Shown here piece after piece: positions 1 through 8,771 of a stretch of DNA of 64,000 bases. The notes under the pieces are model-generated. The model was not told where the DNA came from, searched no databases, and saw only the letters and a program-made list of their open reading frames with translations. Numbering within the stretch: position 1 is the stretch's first letter; each line of letters opens with the position of its first letter. The translations under genes and the position numbers were made by a program. This DNA comes from Microbispora rosea subsp. aerata (lineage in GTDB: Bacteria > Actinomycetota > Actinomycetes > Streptosporangiales > Streptosporangiaceae): the NCBI RefSeq assembly GCF_014647835.1, contig NZ_BMPY01000001.1, positions 222,128 through 286,127 of the forward strand, read 5' to 3'.

Positions 1-1349
1 GTGGTCGAGTAGCCGGGCACGGTCGGCAGGATGACGACCTCCCCGCCGGCCCGGCGTACGGCCTCGGCCTCGGGCATCGACCGCTCGTCGTAGTCGCCGC
101 CCTTCACCCACACGTCCGGGCACAGGCGCTCGATGACATGCGACGGCGTGTCCTCGCCGAAGACCGTCACGGCGTCCACGCAGCCGAGCGCGCGCAGCAC
201 CTCGACCCGGTCGCGCTCGCGCACCAGCGGCCTGCGCGGGCCCTTGAGCCGCCGGATCGAGTCGTCGGAGTTCACGCAGACCACCAGGGCGTCGCCGAGC
301 GCCCTGGCCCGCCGCAGCAGGCTCACGTGCCCGGCGTGCAGCAGGTCGAAACAGCCGCCGGTGGCGATCAGGCGGCCCCCGGCGGCGCGTACGGCGGCGG
401 CCACCTCGAACGCGGACGCGCCGGGCGCGAACGGCGCCCCCGACTCGGCACCGCCGGGATGGTGCGGGCCGGCATGACGCAGCGCGGCGGCCCCGCCCCC
501 CGCCACGAACCCGGTGGCCTCGCCGACCGCGCGGGCGACGGCGTCCTCGACGGACGCGCCGTCGGCCAGGGCGAGCGCCGCCGCCGCGGCGAAGCGGTCG
601 CCCGCGCCGCAGGCGTCCGCGCCCGGCACGACGCGGGGAGCGGGAACCGGCGCGCACCCGCCGCCTCGGTGGGCCAGCATCGCGCCGCGCTCGCCCAGTG
701 TGATCGCGACGGCCTCGGCGCCGAGGTCGCGCACCAGCCCGCGGGCGGCGCGCTCCGGCGAGTCGTACGGCTCCCGGCACATGCTCCGGGCCTCCGCCTC
801 GCTGGGCGTGACCAGCGCGCATCCCGGCACGGGCGGCGACCCCCGAGGGTGGGGGTCCCAGACCAGCGGCGCGTCGAGGCCGCGCAGCGACGCGCGCAGC
901 AGGTCGGCCACGCCGCGCCCGTAGTCGGCGACCAGGACCGCACCGGCCGAGGCGAGGGCCTCGAACACGGCGACGGAGGCCACCCGGCCGGGCCGCCCCG
1001 CGGCGCGGCCGTCGCCGGTGTCGATCCTCACCAGCGTCTGCCCGCGGGCGCGCACCCGTGTCTTGCGCACGGTCGTGCCGCGCAGCGGCAGCCGTACGAT
1101 CTCGACGGCGGGCGACAGCAGGCCCTCCAGGCGGCGGCCGGAGGGGTCGTCGCCCAGAGCGGTGATCAGCACCACCCGCGTGCCGTCGCGGGCGGCCAGC
1201 AGCGCCGCCAGGCCCGCGCCGCCCGGCCGGTGGTGCTCCGCGGGCCCCTCCACCACGGGGACGGGCGCGTCCGGGCACAGCCGGTCGGCCGTGCCCTCGA
1301 CGTCGACGTCGAGCAGGCAGTCGCCGACGACGACGAGCGGTCCGCTCAC
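1..1349 (-). CDS. hldE: Bifunctional D-glycero-beta-D-manno-heptose-7-phosphate kinase / heptose-1-phosphate adenylyltransferase (HldE), 3' end beyond window
   Basis: The protein phosphorylates heptose 7-phosphate at C1 and later adenylylates heptose 1-phosphate to ADP-heptose. An N-terminal PfkB-type sugar kinase domain ends with the anion-hole motif DACGAGD near residue 245. A C-terminal nucleotidyltransferase domain carries FDLLHAGHV near residue 338. About 449 codons are present; E. coli HldE has 477 residues, so only a short tail is cut off by the window edge. The GTG start overlaps the stop of gmhA (GTGA), so translation is coupled. It is the last visible gene of a six-gene minus-strand operon. 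Both domains are intact as far as seen. Confidence 0.9.
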   Translation of the reverse strand, partial: MSGPLVVVGDCLLDVDVEGTADRLCPDAPVPVVEGPAEHHRPGGAGLAALLAARDGTRVVLITALGDDPSGRRLEGLLSPAVEIVRLPLRGTTVRKTRVRARGQTLVRIDTGDGRAAGRPGRVASVAVFEALASAGAVLVADYGRGVADLLRASLRGLDAPLVWDPHPRGSPPVPGCALVTPSEAEARSMCREPYDSPERAARGLVRDLGAEAVAITLGERGAMLAHRGGGCAPVPAPRVVPGADACGAGDRFAAAAALALADGASVEDAVARAVGEATGFVAGGGAAALRHAGPHHPGGAESGAPFAPGASAFEVAAAVRAAGGRLIATGGCFDLLHAGHVSLLRRARALGDALVVCVNSDDSIRRLKGPRRPLVRERDRVEVLRALGCVDAVTVFGEDTPSHVIERLCPDVWVKGGDYDERSMPEAEAVRRAGGEVVILPTVPGYST

Positions 1350-1900
1350 GCGACCGCCTTTTCGATCACGTCGCAGAGCATGTGGATCACCGTGAGGTGC
1401 ACCTCCTGGATGGTCGCGGTGTCGCCGGCGGGCACGGTCAAGGCCTCGTCGCACAGCTCCGCGAGACGATTGGGGCCGGGGCCGGTCAGCGCCCAGGTCG
1501 TCAGCCCGCACTCGCGGCCGGCCTCGGCCGCCTCGGTCACGTTGCGGCTGGTCCCGCTGGTGGACAGGCACAGCAGCACGTCGCCGGGGCGGCCGTGCGC
1601 CCGCACCTGCCGCGCGTACAGCTCGGCCATGCCGAAGTCGTTGCCGATCGCGGTCAGCGACGAGGTGTCGGCGTGCAGCGGGATCGCGGCGTACGGCCTG
1701 CGGCCGGCGACGCGGTAGCGGCCGACCAGCTCCGCGGTCAGGTGCTGCGCCTCGGCGGCGGAACCGCCGTTGCCGCAGGCGAGCAGCCGCCCGCCGCCGC
1801 TCAGCACGGCCGCGAGCTTGTAGCCCCAGGCGTAGATCTTGGGCGTCTCCGGGTCCACCGCCGTCAGCGCGGCGCTCAGCCGGGCCAGATGAGGATGCAT
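1346..1900 (-). CDS. gmhA: Phosphoheptose isomerase (SIS domain)
   Basis: GmhA converts sedoheptulose 7-phosphate to D-glycero-D-manno-heptose 7-phosphate, the first step to ADP-heptose. The 184-residue product is a single SIS domain of normal family length, with the phosphosugar-binding motif GNGGSAAEAQHL near residues 43-54 and a second Ser/Thr-rich loop STSGTSRN. The ATG follows a GGGAGG ribosome site. The gene lies three bases after the upstream glycosyltransferase stop and overlaps hldE by four bases, so isomerase and kinase/adenylyltransferase are made together. A DiaA-like SIS protein would be the alternative, but the hldE partner makes GmhA much more likely. Confidence 0.9.
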   Translation of the reverse strand: MHPHLARLSAALTAVDPETPKIYAWGYKLAAVLSGGGRLLACGNGGSAAEAQHLTAELVGRYRVAGRRPYAAIPLHADTSSLTAIGNDFGMAELYARQVRAHGRPGDVLLCLSTSGTSRNVTEAAEAGRECGLTTWALTGPGPNRLAELCDEALTVPAGDTATIQEVHLTVIHMLCDVIEKAVA

Positions 1901-1903
1901 CGC

Positions 1904-3097
1904 TCAGCCTCCCGCGGCGGCGAGGGTGCGCAGGCACCCGCCGGCCAGGTCTCGGTACGTGGACTCGGTCTGCTCGGCGATCCTCGGCCAGCCGTAGCGG
2001 GCGCGCGCCCGCCTGGCCCCGGCGGCCGACAGCGCCGCCCGCAGGCCGGGCCTGGCCAGCAGGTCGCCGAGGGTGCGGGACAGCGCGCGCGGCCGCCGGG
2101 GCGGCACGAGCAGGCCGCATCCCGCGACGGTGTCGAGGTGGCCGCCGACCGCCGAGGCGATCACCGGCACCCCGCAGGCCAGGGCCTCCAGGGGCACCAT
2201 GCCGAACGGCTCGTACCACGGGACGGTCACCAGGACGTCGGCGGAGCGCATGAGGGCGGGCACCTCGGCCCGGCTCACGCTGCCGATCAGTCGGACCCGG
2301 TCGCCGAGGCCGAGCCCGTCGGCGAGCGTGCGCAGCCGCGTGCACTCCTCGTCGCCCGGGTCGCCGCCCGCGATCACCAGTTCGGCGCCGGGCGCCTGCC
2401 GCATGGCGCGCACGACGGTGTCCACCCCCTTGCGCGGCACCATGCGCCCGATGCACAGCACCCTCGGCCGGTCGCCGCGCGGGGCGGCCGGGCCGTCGGG
2501 CCGGAACAGGCCGAGGTCGACGCCGCACGGCACGACCGTGATCCGGTCGCGCGGCACGCCCATCGCGACCAGCTCCCGCACCTCGTCGGAGCAGGTGGCG
2601 ATGACCGCGACCGCCCGGCGGCCGATGTCGCGCTCGATGGCGATCCGGCCCGGCGGGCTGGTGTCGGCCTCGCCCTGCCAGCGCCGCTTCACGGTGCCGA
2701 GCGCGTGGTAGGTCTGCACGACGGGGATGCCGAGGGGCTCGGCCGCCGTCAGCGTGGCCAGCCCGCTCATCCAGAAGTGGGCGTGCGCCACGTCGGGCGG
2801 CTCGGCCTTCCACCTGCGGGCCAGATGCTCGGCGAACTCCGGCATGTACGGCAGCAGCTCGTCCTTGGGCAGCGGCTCGGCCGGCCCGGCGGGCACGTGC
2901 TCGACGGTGACGCCGGCGGCCATGCGCACCGCCTCCGGCTGGCCGGGGCGGGTGCGCCGCGTGTGCACGACGACCTCGTTGCCCCGCTCGGCCAGGGCCA
3001 GGGCCAGCGCCGCGACGTGCACGTTCTGCCCGCCGGCGTCCACGCCGCCGAGGGTCGCCAGCGGGCTCGCGTGCTCCGACACCAAGGCGATCCTCAT
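1904..3097 (-). CDS. GT4-family glycosyltransferase
   Basis: This 397-residue GT-B retaining glycosyltransferase begins with a Rossmann segment (MRIALVSEHASPL) followed by the glycine-rich acceptor loop LGGVDAGGQNVH typical of sucrose-phosphate-synthase/MshA-like GT4 enzymes. The C-terminal nucleotide-sugar domain has GRMVPRKGVD and the E-x7-E region EPFGMVPLEALACG. The ATG overlaps the stop of the preceding GT9 gene (ATGA). Acceptor and donor cannot be read from sequence; the gene sits in the heptose operon, so it probably adds one sugar of the same glycan. MshA itself is a possible relative, but the context argues against a role in mycothiol synthesis. Confidence 0.85.
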   Translation of the reverse strand: MRIALVSEHASPLATLGGVDAGGQNVHVAALALALAERGNEVVVHTRRTRPGQPEAVRMAAGVTVEHVPAGPAEPLPKDELLPYMPEFAEHLARRWKAEPPDVAHAHFWMSGLATLTAAEPLGIPVVQTYHALGTVKRRWQGEADTSPPGRIAIERDIGRRAVAVIATCSDEVRELVAMGVPRDRITVVPCGVDLGLFRPDGPAAPRGDRPRVLCIGRMVPRKGVDTVVRAMRQAPGAELVIAGGDPGDEECTRLRTLADGLGLGDRVRLIGSVSRAEVPALMRSADVLVTVPWYEPFGMVPLEALACGVPVIASAVGGHLDTVAGCGLLVPPRRPRALSRTLGDLLARPGLRAALSAAGARRARARYGWPRIAEQTESTYRDLAGGCLRTLAAAGG

Positions 3098-4158
3098 GAC
3101 ACCCCCTCCTTCACCGCCCCGGCCGGCGTCACCTCCGCCGCGGCCAGGCGCCGGACGGCGTCCACGACCTGCTCGCCGCCGACCGAGGACAGGCACGGAT
3201 GGCCGGGTATCGGGCAGACCCTCGCCCTGCTCCCCCGGCAGGCGGCGCGCTGGTCGCCGAGGACCACGGTGGGCACGCCGTACGGCGCCCAGCGCGCGGC
3301 GGGCACGACCGGCGCGAACAGGCTGACCACGGGCGTGCCCACCGCCGCCGCCAGGTGGGCGGGGCCGGTGTTGGCCGCCACGACGGCGCGGGCCCCGGCC
3401 AGCACGGCGGCGAGCTCGGCGAACGTGGTCGCCCCGCCCAAGTCGATCGCGGAGCCGGGCGCGGAGCCGGAGACGACGGCCGTCAGCGCCCGTTCGCCGG
3501 GACTGCCGGTGACGACGACCCGCTCCCCCTCGGCCAGCAGCGCCCCGACCGTCTCCGCCCAGCGCTCGGCGGGCCACGCCCTGGCCGGCGCGGTCGTGCC
3601 GGGATGCACCACCACGTAGCCGGGCGGTCCGGTGAGGTGATCCACGTCCGGCAGCGGCCCGCGTACGGCGAGCCGCCCGTCGTCGCCCGGCGGCAGGTCG
3701 AAACCGGCCGCGCGGGCGAGACCGAGCATCCGCTCCGGCTCGGGGACGTCCACGCTCTCGTCCACGACGTGACGCACGTCGAGCAGGGAGCCGGGGTAGT
3801 CCGCGCTGATCGCGGCGATCCGCGGCACCCCGGCCAGCCGCAGCAGCAGGGCCGTGGGCAGCGCCGACTGGTGGAACGACGTGAAGATCACGGCCATGTC
3901 GGGGCCGACGGCCCGGATCTGCTCCACCAGGCGGGCCGCGCGCTCGGAGGTCATCGGCACCCGGTCGGGGTCGATCCACGGGGCGCGCCACTCCAGGACG
4001 CGGTCGACGCCGGGCAGCAGCTCGGCCGCCGCCCGGCCGTACGGACCGGCGAGCATGACCACCTCCCTCGATCCGGCGGCCACCGCGCGCACGGCCGGCC
4101 CCGCGAGCAGCACGTCGCCCGCGTTGTCGGGCCGCACCACCAAGGCGGTGCCGATCAC
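3094..4158 (-). CDS. GT9-family heptosyltransferase-like glycosyltransferase
   Basis: The 354-residue product resembles ADP-heptose:LPS heptosyltransferases (GT9, WaaC/WaaF/RfaF type). It opens with ALVVRPDNAGDVLLAGPAVRA, the usual RxDxxGDxxLxxP start, and has the C-terminal donor-site region ANTGPAHLAAAVGTPVVSLFAP. I infer that it transfers the ADP-heptose made by GmhA, HldE and GmhB encoded beside it. The GTG start overlaps the stop of the preceding GT2 gene (GTGA), and its own stop overlaps the following GT4 start. In a Gram-positive with no LPS the acceptor is unknown, perhaps a wall glycan or glycolipid. Confidence 0.87.
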   Translation of the reverse strand: MIGTALVVRPDNAGDVLLAGPAVRAVAAGSREVVMLAGPYGRAAAELLPGVDRVLEWRAPWIDPDRVPMTSERAARLVEQIRAVGPDMAVIFTSFHQSALPTALLLRLAGVPRIAAISADYPGSLLDVRHVVDESVDVPEPERMLGLARAAGFDLPPGDDGRLAVRGPLPDVDHLTGPPGYVVVHPGTTAPARAWPAERWAETVGALLAEGERVVVTGSPGERALTAVVSGSAPGSAIDLGGATTFAELAAVLAGARAVVAANTGPAHLAAAVGTPVVSLFAPVVPAARWAPYGVPTVVLGDQRAACRGSRARVCPIPGHPCLSSVGGEQVVDAVRRLAAAEVTPAGAVKEGVS

Positions 4159-5186
4159 GGACGCCTCCCCGTGCGCACCGCGATCTCGCCCTTGATCCGG
4201 TGCGCGCAGGCCGCCGGCGGGATGGCCACGCTGGTCAGGGCCATGCGTGCGATCTCCTCCGGCGTACGCGGGCCGGGGGCGATGCGCGCCCAGGCGAACT
4301 CGGCGGTGAGGCCGAGCCAGGCGAGCCCGGCGGCGCCCGCCGCGGCGGCGAGGCCCGCGCCGCCCCGCCGTCTCGTCCGCGATCCGCGTACGGCGGCGGC
4401 CAGCGCGAGCGCGAGCAGGCCCATGCCGGTGGTGAGGGCGTGCCGCCTCAGGCGGCCGGGGTGCCCGCCGACGGCGGCGCGCCAGCCGCGGCCGTGCACA
4501 CGGCGCATGAGCGCGTCGGACGCGTTGCCGCGCTGGAGGCGCACGCTGGACCAGAAACCGTCGTCGCGCACCGGGTGGCGGGTCAGGCGCTCGCCCTTGA
4601 CCAGGGTGAACCCGGCGCGCTCGACCCGCAGCGCGAGGTCGGCGTCCTCCCGGTACGCCCCGGGGAAACGCTCGTCGAACCCGCCGGTCGCCTCCAGGGC
4701 CGCCCTCCGATAGGCCATGTCGGCGGTGATCCAGTCGGCGCGGGCCAGCCCGGCGGTGGTGCGTTCGGCGTCGGTCGGGCGGCGGGCCGCAGGCAGCGGC
4801 ACCTCCAGCCGTCCCTGGCTCCCGCCGGCGTCGCCGGGCAGGCGGGCGAGGTCCTCGGCCAGCGCGCGGGCCCAGCCGGGGCCAGGCACCACGTCGTCGT
4901 CGAGGAACACCGCCCACGGCGTGGTCGCGGCCCGCCAGCCGGCGTTGCGCGCGGCGGCCGGGCCGCGTCCGCCCGACCTGAGCACGCGTACGCGCGGCGG
5001 CACCGCGAGCGGCTCCGGGTTATCTCCCGGCCTGTCGTCCACCACGATCACCTCGGGGCCGGGTCCGACGGCGGCGAGCGTGGCGGCCAGGCTCGGCCGC
5101 CCGATCGTCGGGATCACCACCGTGACGGCCGGTCCCGTCCCACTCGCGGGGGCCGGACTCGTCCGCCTGGTCAGCTCGGTCGTCAT
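4155..5186 (-). CDS. GT2-family glycosyltransferase
   Basis: The product has 343 residues. The N-terminal GT-A domain shows VVIPTIGRPSLAATL, a VVDDRPG segment and the metal-binding FLDDDVVPGPGW, followed by an acceptor region with FPGAYREDADLALR (ED motif). The C-terminal third has one or two hydrophobic segments (around GMGLLALALAAAV and GLAAAAGAAGLAWLGL), so it is probably membrane-attached. The ATG overlaps the stop of the carbamoyltransferase gene (ATGA). It belongs to the heptose operon; donor and acceptor are not predictable. Confidence 0.85.
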   Translation of the reverse strand: MTTELTRRTSPAPASGTGPAVTVVIPTIGRPSLAATLAAVGPGPEVIVVDDRPGDNPEPLAVPPRVRVLRSGGRGPAAARNAGWRAATTPWAVFLDDDVVPGPGWARALAEDLARLPGDAGGSQGRLEVPLPAARRPTDAERTTAGLARADWITADMAYRRAALEATGGFDERFPGAYREDADLALRVERAGFTLVKGERLTRHPVRDDGFWSSVRLQRGNASDALMRRVHGRGWRAAVGGHPGRLRRHALTTGMGLLALALAAAVRGSRTRRRGGAGLAAAAGAAGLAWLGLTAEFAWARIAPGPRTPEEIARMALTSVAIPPAACAHRIKGEIAVRTGRRP

Positions 5187-6823
5187 CGGGCGAACACCGC
5201 CCCTCTGCGCACGACGTACGGGCCGAGGACGAGCACGTCCACCGGGGCGGAGCCGAAGCACTCCAGCGCGTCGCGGGGGTCGTCCGCCATCGGGCGGCCG
5301 GCCGTGTTGAGGCTGGTGTTGACGACGGCGGGCAGCCCGGTGCGCCTCTCGAACTCCTCCAGCAGCCGCGCGAGCAGCCCGTCGCGGCCGCGCTCGACGG
5401 TCTGGATCCGGGCCGTGCCGTCGACGTGCACGACGGCGGGGATGCGGTCGCGCCACTCCGGCCGCACGTCGTGGACGAACAGCATGTACGGGCTCCGCGC
5501 CGGGCCCCTGCCGAAGATCATGGGGGCGCGTTCCGCCAGCACCATCGGGGCGACGGGGCGGAACTGCTCGCGGCCCTTCACGTCGTTGAGCCGCTCGGCG
5601 TTGCGGGGGTTGCCGGGGTGGGCGAGCAGGGAGCGGCGGCCGAGCGCGCGGGGGCCGTACTCCGCGCGTCCCTGGAACCAGGCCACCACGCGGTCGGCCG
5701 CGAGCTCGGCGGCGACGGTCGCGGCCAGGTCGGCGGGGCGCTCGTACGGCACCCGCGCCACGTCGAGCCAGGCGCCCAGCTCCTCGTCGCTCCAGCCCCG
5801 GCCGAGGTCGGCGCCGGGCATCGGCGTGACGGGGTCGCCGGCGGCCCGCGCGAGGTGCAGCGCTCCCCCGAGCGCGGTGCCGGAGTCGCCCGCCGCGGGC
5901 TGCACCCACACCTCCTCGAACGGGCCCTCGGCGAACAGCCGGGTGTTGGCCACGCAGTTGAGCGCCACTCCCCCGGCCATCGTGAGACAGCGGGCTCCGG
6001 TGCGCCCGTGCAGCCACGCGGCGAGGTCGAGCAGCACCTCCTCCAGCCGGGCCTGCGCGCTGGCCGCGAGGTCGGCGTGGTCGGCCGTCCACCTCTCGCC
6101 CTTGCCGAGCGCCTTGGCGTAGACGCTCCAGTCGATCGGCTCGACCCGGAAGCCGCCGTCGCCCGTGGGATAGACGAGATCGCGCAGCTCGCGCAGGAAA
6201 CGCGGTTCGCCGTAGGACGCGAGGGCCATCACCTTGTATTCGTCGCTGGAGCGCAGGAAACCGAGATGCTGGGTGAGGTCCTCGTACATCAGCCCGAGGG
6301 AGTGCGGCAGCGCCTGGCTCGCCAGGACGGTCAGCTCGCCGTCCCGGTAGTGCCCGGCCAGGTGCGAGACGGCCTCGCCGCGGCCGTCGCAGACCAGCAC
6401 CGCCGACTCGCGGTACGGCGCGGCCAGCCCGGCGGACGCGGCGTGCGCGATGTGGTGGGGGACGAACCGCACCTGCGCGGCGTCCAGCCCGGGAAGCGCG
6501 GTGGCCAGGAAGTCGGGGGCGCGGCGCGCGTAGGCGGTGCGCAGGTCCTCCCAGCGCTCGTCCTGTCCCGGCCCTCCGGGCACCACGAGCTCGGGATCGT
6601 AGGAGTAGGCGACGCCGTCGAGGTCCTCGGGCCGCAGGCCGGCCTGCTCGAGACACCACGCCGCGGCGAGCTCCGGCAGCTCCCAGGCGGAGAACGGCAG
6701 CGGGCGCTTGCCGTGCTTGCGGCGGCTGAAGCGCTCCTCTTCCGCTGCGGCGGTCACCTCGCCATCCACGACCAGCGCGGCGGCCGGATCATGGAAAATC
6801 GCGTTTATCCCCAAGAACCGCAT
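5183..6823 (-). CDS. NodU/CmcH-family carbamoyltransferase
   Basis: The 546-residue product transfers a carbamoyl group from carbamoyl phosphate, via a carbamoyl-adenylate, to a hydroxyl of a sugar or natural product. Recognisable parts are the N-terminal INAIFHDPAAALVVDG and AAAEEERFSRRKHGKRP, the central MAGGVALNCVANTRL, and the C-terminal YrdC-like region with GRAEYGPRALGRRSLLAHP. The ATG at 6823 was chosen because GGAGGG lies eight bases upstream; a longer frame runs to 6922 without a ribosome site. It is the first gene of the six-gene heptose/glycosyltransferase operon, so the natural reading is carbamoylation of that glycan. Confidence 0.9.
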   Translation of the reverse strand: MRFLGINAIFHDPAAALVVDGEVTAAAEEERFSRRKHGKRPLPFSAWELPELAAAWCLEQAGLRPEDLDGVAYSYDPELVVPGGPGQDERWEDLRTAYARRAPDFLATALPGLDAAQVRFVPHHIAHAASAGLAAPYRESAVLVCDGRGEAVSHLAGHYRDGELTVLASQALPHSLGLMYEDLTQHLGFLRSSDEYKVMALASYGEPRFLRELRDLVYPTGDGGFRVEPIDWSVYAKALGKGERWTADHADLAASAQARLEEVLLDLAAWLHGRTGARCLTMAGGVALNCVANTRLFAEGPFEEVWVQPAAGDSGTALGGALHLARAAGDPVTPMPGADLGRGWSDEELGAWLDVARVPYERPADLAATVAAELAADRVVAWFQGRAEYGPRALGRRSLLAHPGNPRNAERLNDVKGREQFRPVAPMVLAERAPMIFGRGPARSPYMLFVHDVRPEWRDRIPAVVHVDGTARIQTVERGRDGLLARLLEEFERRTGLPAVVNTSLNTAGRPMADDPRDALECFGSAPVDVLVLGPYVVRRGAVFAR

Positions 6824-7009
6824 CGGTTTCCCTCCGTTGCGCAGTGGAGGTCTGGTTACCGAGAGAAGCGCTTCTAAACGCTGCTTTGTAGAGAAGTCGA
6901 CGTGAGCGGGAGATGCACTCAATAACTACTACTCTGCGTAGTCATCGGCCGGTGTTTGCTGATCTGTCCCAGGGGTAGCCAGGCGGGCGATCGGCGCAGG
7001 AGGTCGCCC
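6824..7009. promoter_or_regulatory. Divergent promoter region between the heptose operon and gmhB
   Basis: This 186-bp stretch is richer in A/T than its surroundings. It separates the minus-strand six-gene operon from the plus-strand gmhB gene. It contains a perfect 12-bp palindrome AGAAGCGCTTCT at 6864-6875 and a shorter inverted repeat ACTAC-N5-GTAGT at 6928-6942. Both may be operator sites serving the two sides. No promoter hexamer could be assigned with confidence. Confidence 0.5.
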
Positions 7010-7588
7010 GTGTCCCAGCCCGCCCGTCGCCCCGCCGCGGTGCTTTTCGATCGCGACGGAACGCTCATCCACGACATTCCGTACAACGGTGATCCCGATC
7101 GCGTCGCGCCCGTCGCCGGGGCCCGGGAGGCGCTCGACCGGCTCCGCGGGAAGGGCGTCCCGATCGGTGTCGTGACCAACCAGTCCGGGGTGGCCAGGGG
7201 CCTGATCGCCCCGGAGGCCCTGCGCGCCGTGAACGACCGGGTCGAGGCGCTGCTCGGGCCGTTCGACGTGTGGGAGATCTGCCCGCACGACGACGGCGAC
7301 CGCTGCGGCTGCCGCAAGCCCGCGCCCGGCCTCGTGCTGCGCGCGGCCCGGCGGCTCGGCGTACGCCCGCAAGACTGCGTGGTCGTCGGCGACATCGGCA
7401 GGGACGTGGAGGCGGCCCGCGCCGCCGGCGCCCGGGGCATCCTCGTGCCGACCCCGGCGACGCTGCCGGAGGAGGTGGCGGCCGCCCCCGAGGTGGCGCC
7501 CGGCCTCGCCGCGGCGATCGATCTTGTGCTCGGGGGGATTCAGCTCACGGCGGAGGATGAAGGGCGCACGACGAGGGCAGGTGGGTGA
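7010..7588 (+). CDS. gmhB: D-glycero-beta-D-manno-heptose 1,7-bisphosphate 7-phosphatase (GmhB-like HAD hydrolase)
   Basis: GmhB removes the C7 phosphate between the two HldE reactions. The 192-residue HAD phosphatase shows the catalytic DRDGTLIHD motif near residues 15-23, VTNQSGVARG, a cysteine/histidine zinc loop CPHDDGDRCGCRKP and the C-terminal VVGDIGRDVEAARAAG. All of these are typical of GmhB rather than histidinol phosphatase, which is the main alternative. The GTG at 7010 is preceded by AGGAGGT five bases upstream; an in-frame TTG at 6956 has no such site. It diverges from the hldE/gmhA operon and completes the ADP-heptose route. Confidence 0.88.
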   Translation: MSQPARRPAAVLFDRDGTLIHDIPYNGDPDRVAPVAGAREALDRLRGKGVPIGVVTNQSGVARGLIAPEALRAVNDRVEALLGPFDVWEICPHDDGDRCGCRKPAPGLVLRAARRLGVRPQDCVVVGDIGRDVEAARAAGARGILVPTPATLPEEVAAAPEVAPGLAAAIDLVLGGIQLTAEDEGRTTRAGG

Positions 7589-7649
7589 GGCGCCCACGGG
7601 CGGAGGGCGCGGTGATCGCAGGCGCGACGACGGACGGGGGAGCGATGCG

Positions 7650-8603
7650 ATGAAGATCATGATCTGGCATGTCCACGGGTCGTGGACCACCTCTTTCGTG
7701 CACGGCGGGCACGAATATCTGGTGCCGCTCACCCCCGACCGCGGCCCCGACGGGCGGGGCCGGGCCGACACCTACCCCTGGCCCGACAGCGTCCGCGAGG
7801 TCCCGTACGACCGGCTGGCCGGCGAGGACGTCGACGTGGTCGTCTACCAGCGGCCGCACGAGCCCGGCCTGGCCCGCGAGTGGCTGGGGCGCGACGTGCC
7901 CGGCGTCTACGTCGAGCACAACACCCCGGCGGGCGACGTGCCCAAGACCCGTCATCCGCTGGCCGACCGCGACGACATCCCGATCGTGCACGTCACCCAC
8001 TTCAACGACCTGTTCTGGGACTCCGGCCGCGCCCCCACCCACGTGATCGAGCACGGCGTGGTCGACCCCGGCTACCTCTACACCGGCGAACTCGCCCGCG
8101 CGGGCGTGGTCGTGAACGAGCCGATCAGGCGGTGGCGCGTCGCGGGCACCGACCTGCTGCCCGCGTTCGCCGTGACCGTCCCGCTGGACGTGTTCGGCAT
8201 GAAGGTGACGAACCTGCCGGCCAAGCTCGGCCTGGACGGGCAGATGGAGGCGTTCGAGGACCTGCCGCAGGCCGCCATGCACGCCGAGCTGGCCCGGCGC
8301 CGGGTCTACCTGCACCCCTACCGCTGGACCTCGCTCGGCCTGTCGCTGATCGAGGCCATGATGATCGGCATGCCGGTCGTCGCGCTCGCCACCACCGAGG
8401 CCGTGGAGGCGGTGCCGCCGGAGGCGGGGGTCGTCTCCACCAAGCCGCTCACGCTGCTGCGCGCGCTCGGCCGGTTCGCCGGGGAGCCCGAGCTCGCCGT
8501 GCAAGCCGGCAAGGCCGCCCGCTCGGCCGCGCTCGCCCGCTACAACCTCGCCCGCTTCCACACCGACTGGGACAACCTGCTCACCACCATCGCCCCGGGA
8601 TAA
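7650..8603 (+). CDS. Glycosyltransferase (GT4-like, 317 residues)
   Basis: The protein begins MKIMIWHVHGSWTTSFVHGG and keeps the C-terminal donor half of GT-B enzymes: VYLHPYRWTSLGLSLIEAMMIGMPVVAL, with the conserved Glu of the E-x7-E type. At 317 residues it is shorter than usual GT4 enzymes. The N-terminal half has VEHNTP and VTHFNDLFW motifs. The ATG at 7650 lies nine bases after GGGGGA. It follows gmhB by 61 bp in the same direction and probably shares its transcript, so it likely works on the same heptose glycan. Its sugar substrate is unknown. Confidence 0.78.
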   Translation: MKIMIWHVHGSWTTSFVHGGHEYLVPLTPDRGPDGRGRADTYPWPDSVREVPYDRLAGEDVDVVVYQRPHEPGLAREWLGRDVPGVYVEHNTPAGDVPKTRHPLADRDDIPIVHVTHFNDLFWDSGRAPTHVIEHGVVDPGYLYTGELARAGVVVNEPIRRWRVAGTDLLPAFAVTVPLDVFGMKVTNLPAKLGLDGQMEAFEDLPQAAMHAELARRRVYLHPYRWTSLGLSLIEAMMIGMPVVALATTEAVEAVPPEAGVVSTKPLTLLRALGRFAGEPELAVQAGKAARSAALARYNLARFHTDWDNLLTTIAPG

Positions 8604-8771
8604 CCCGGCAGCCGAAGCCCGAGAACCGTCCACCGGAGCCGTACGGCCGTGGGCGTTCGCCCGGCGGGAGCCCGCGGCCCCGAAGGGGCCTTGCGGAGTC
8701 ACGACGTTTCCGCCGACCTGCTCGGTAAGCTGAGGTGCGGCTGGTGAATCAGCAGGAGGTGAGGCGTCGCC

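Noticed and set aside
138-1718. Long plus-strand open frame opposite hldE and gmhA
   Set aside because: It is antisense to two well-recognised enzymes, has Arg/Gly/Ala-rich composition and no motif; a by-product of high GC.
1382-3619. 745-codon plus-strand frame
   Set aside because: Antisense to gmhA and two glycosyltransferases with clear family motifs; low-complexity product.
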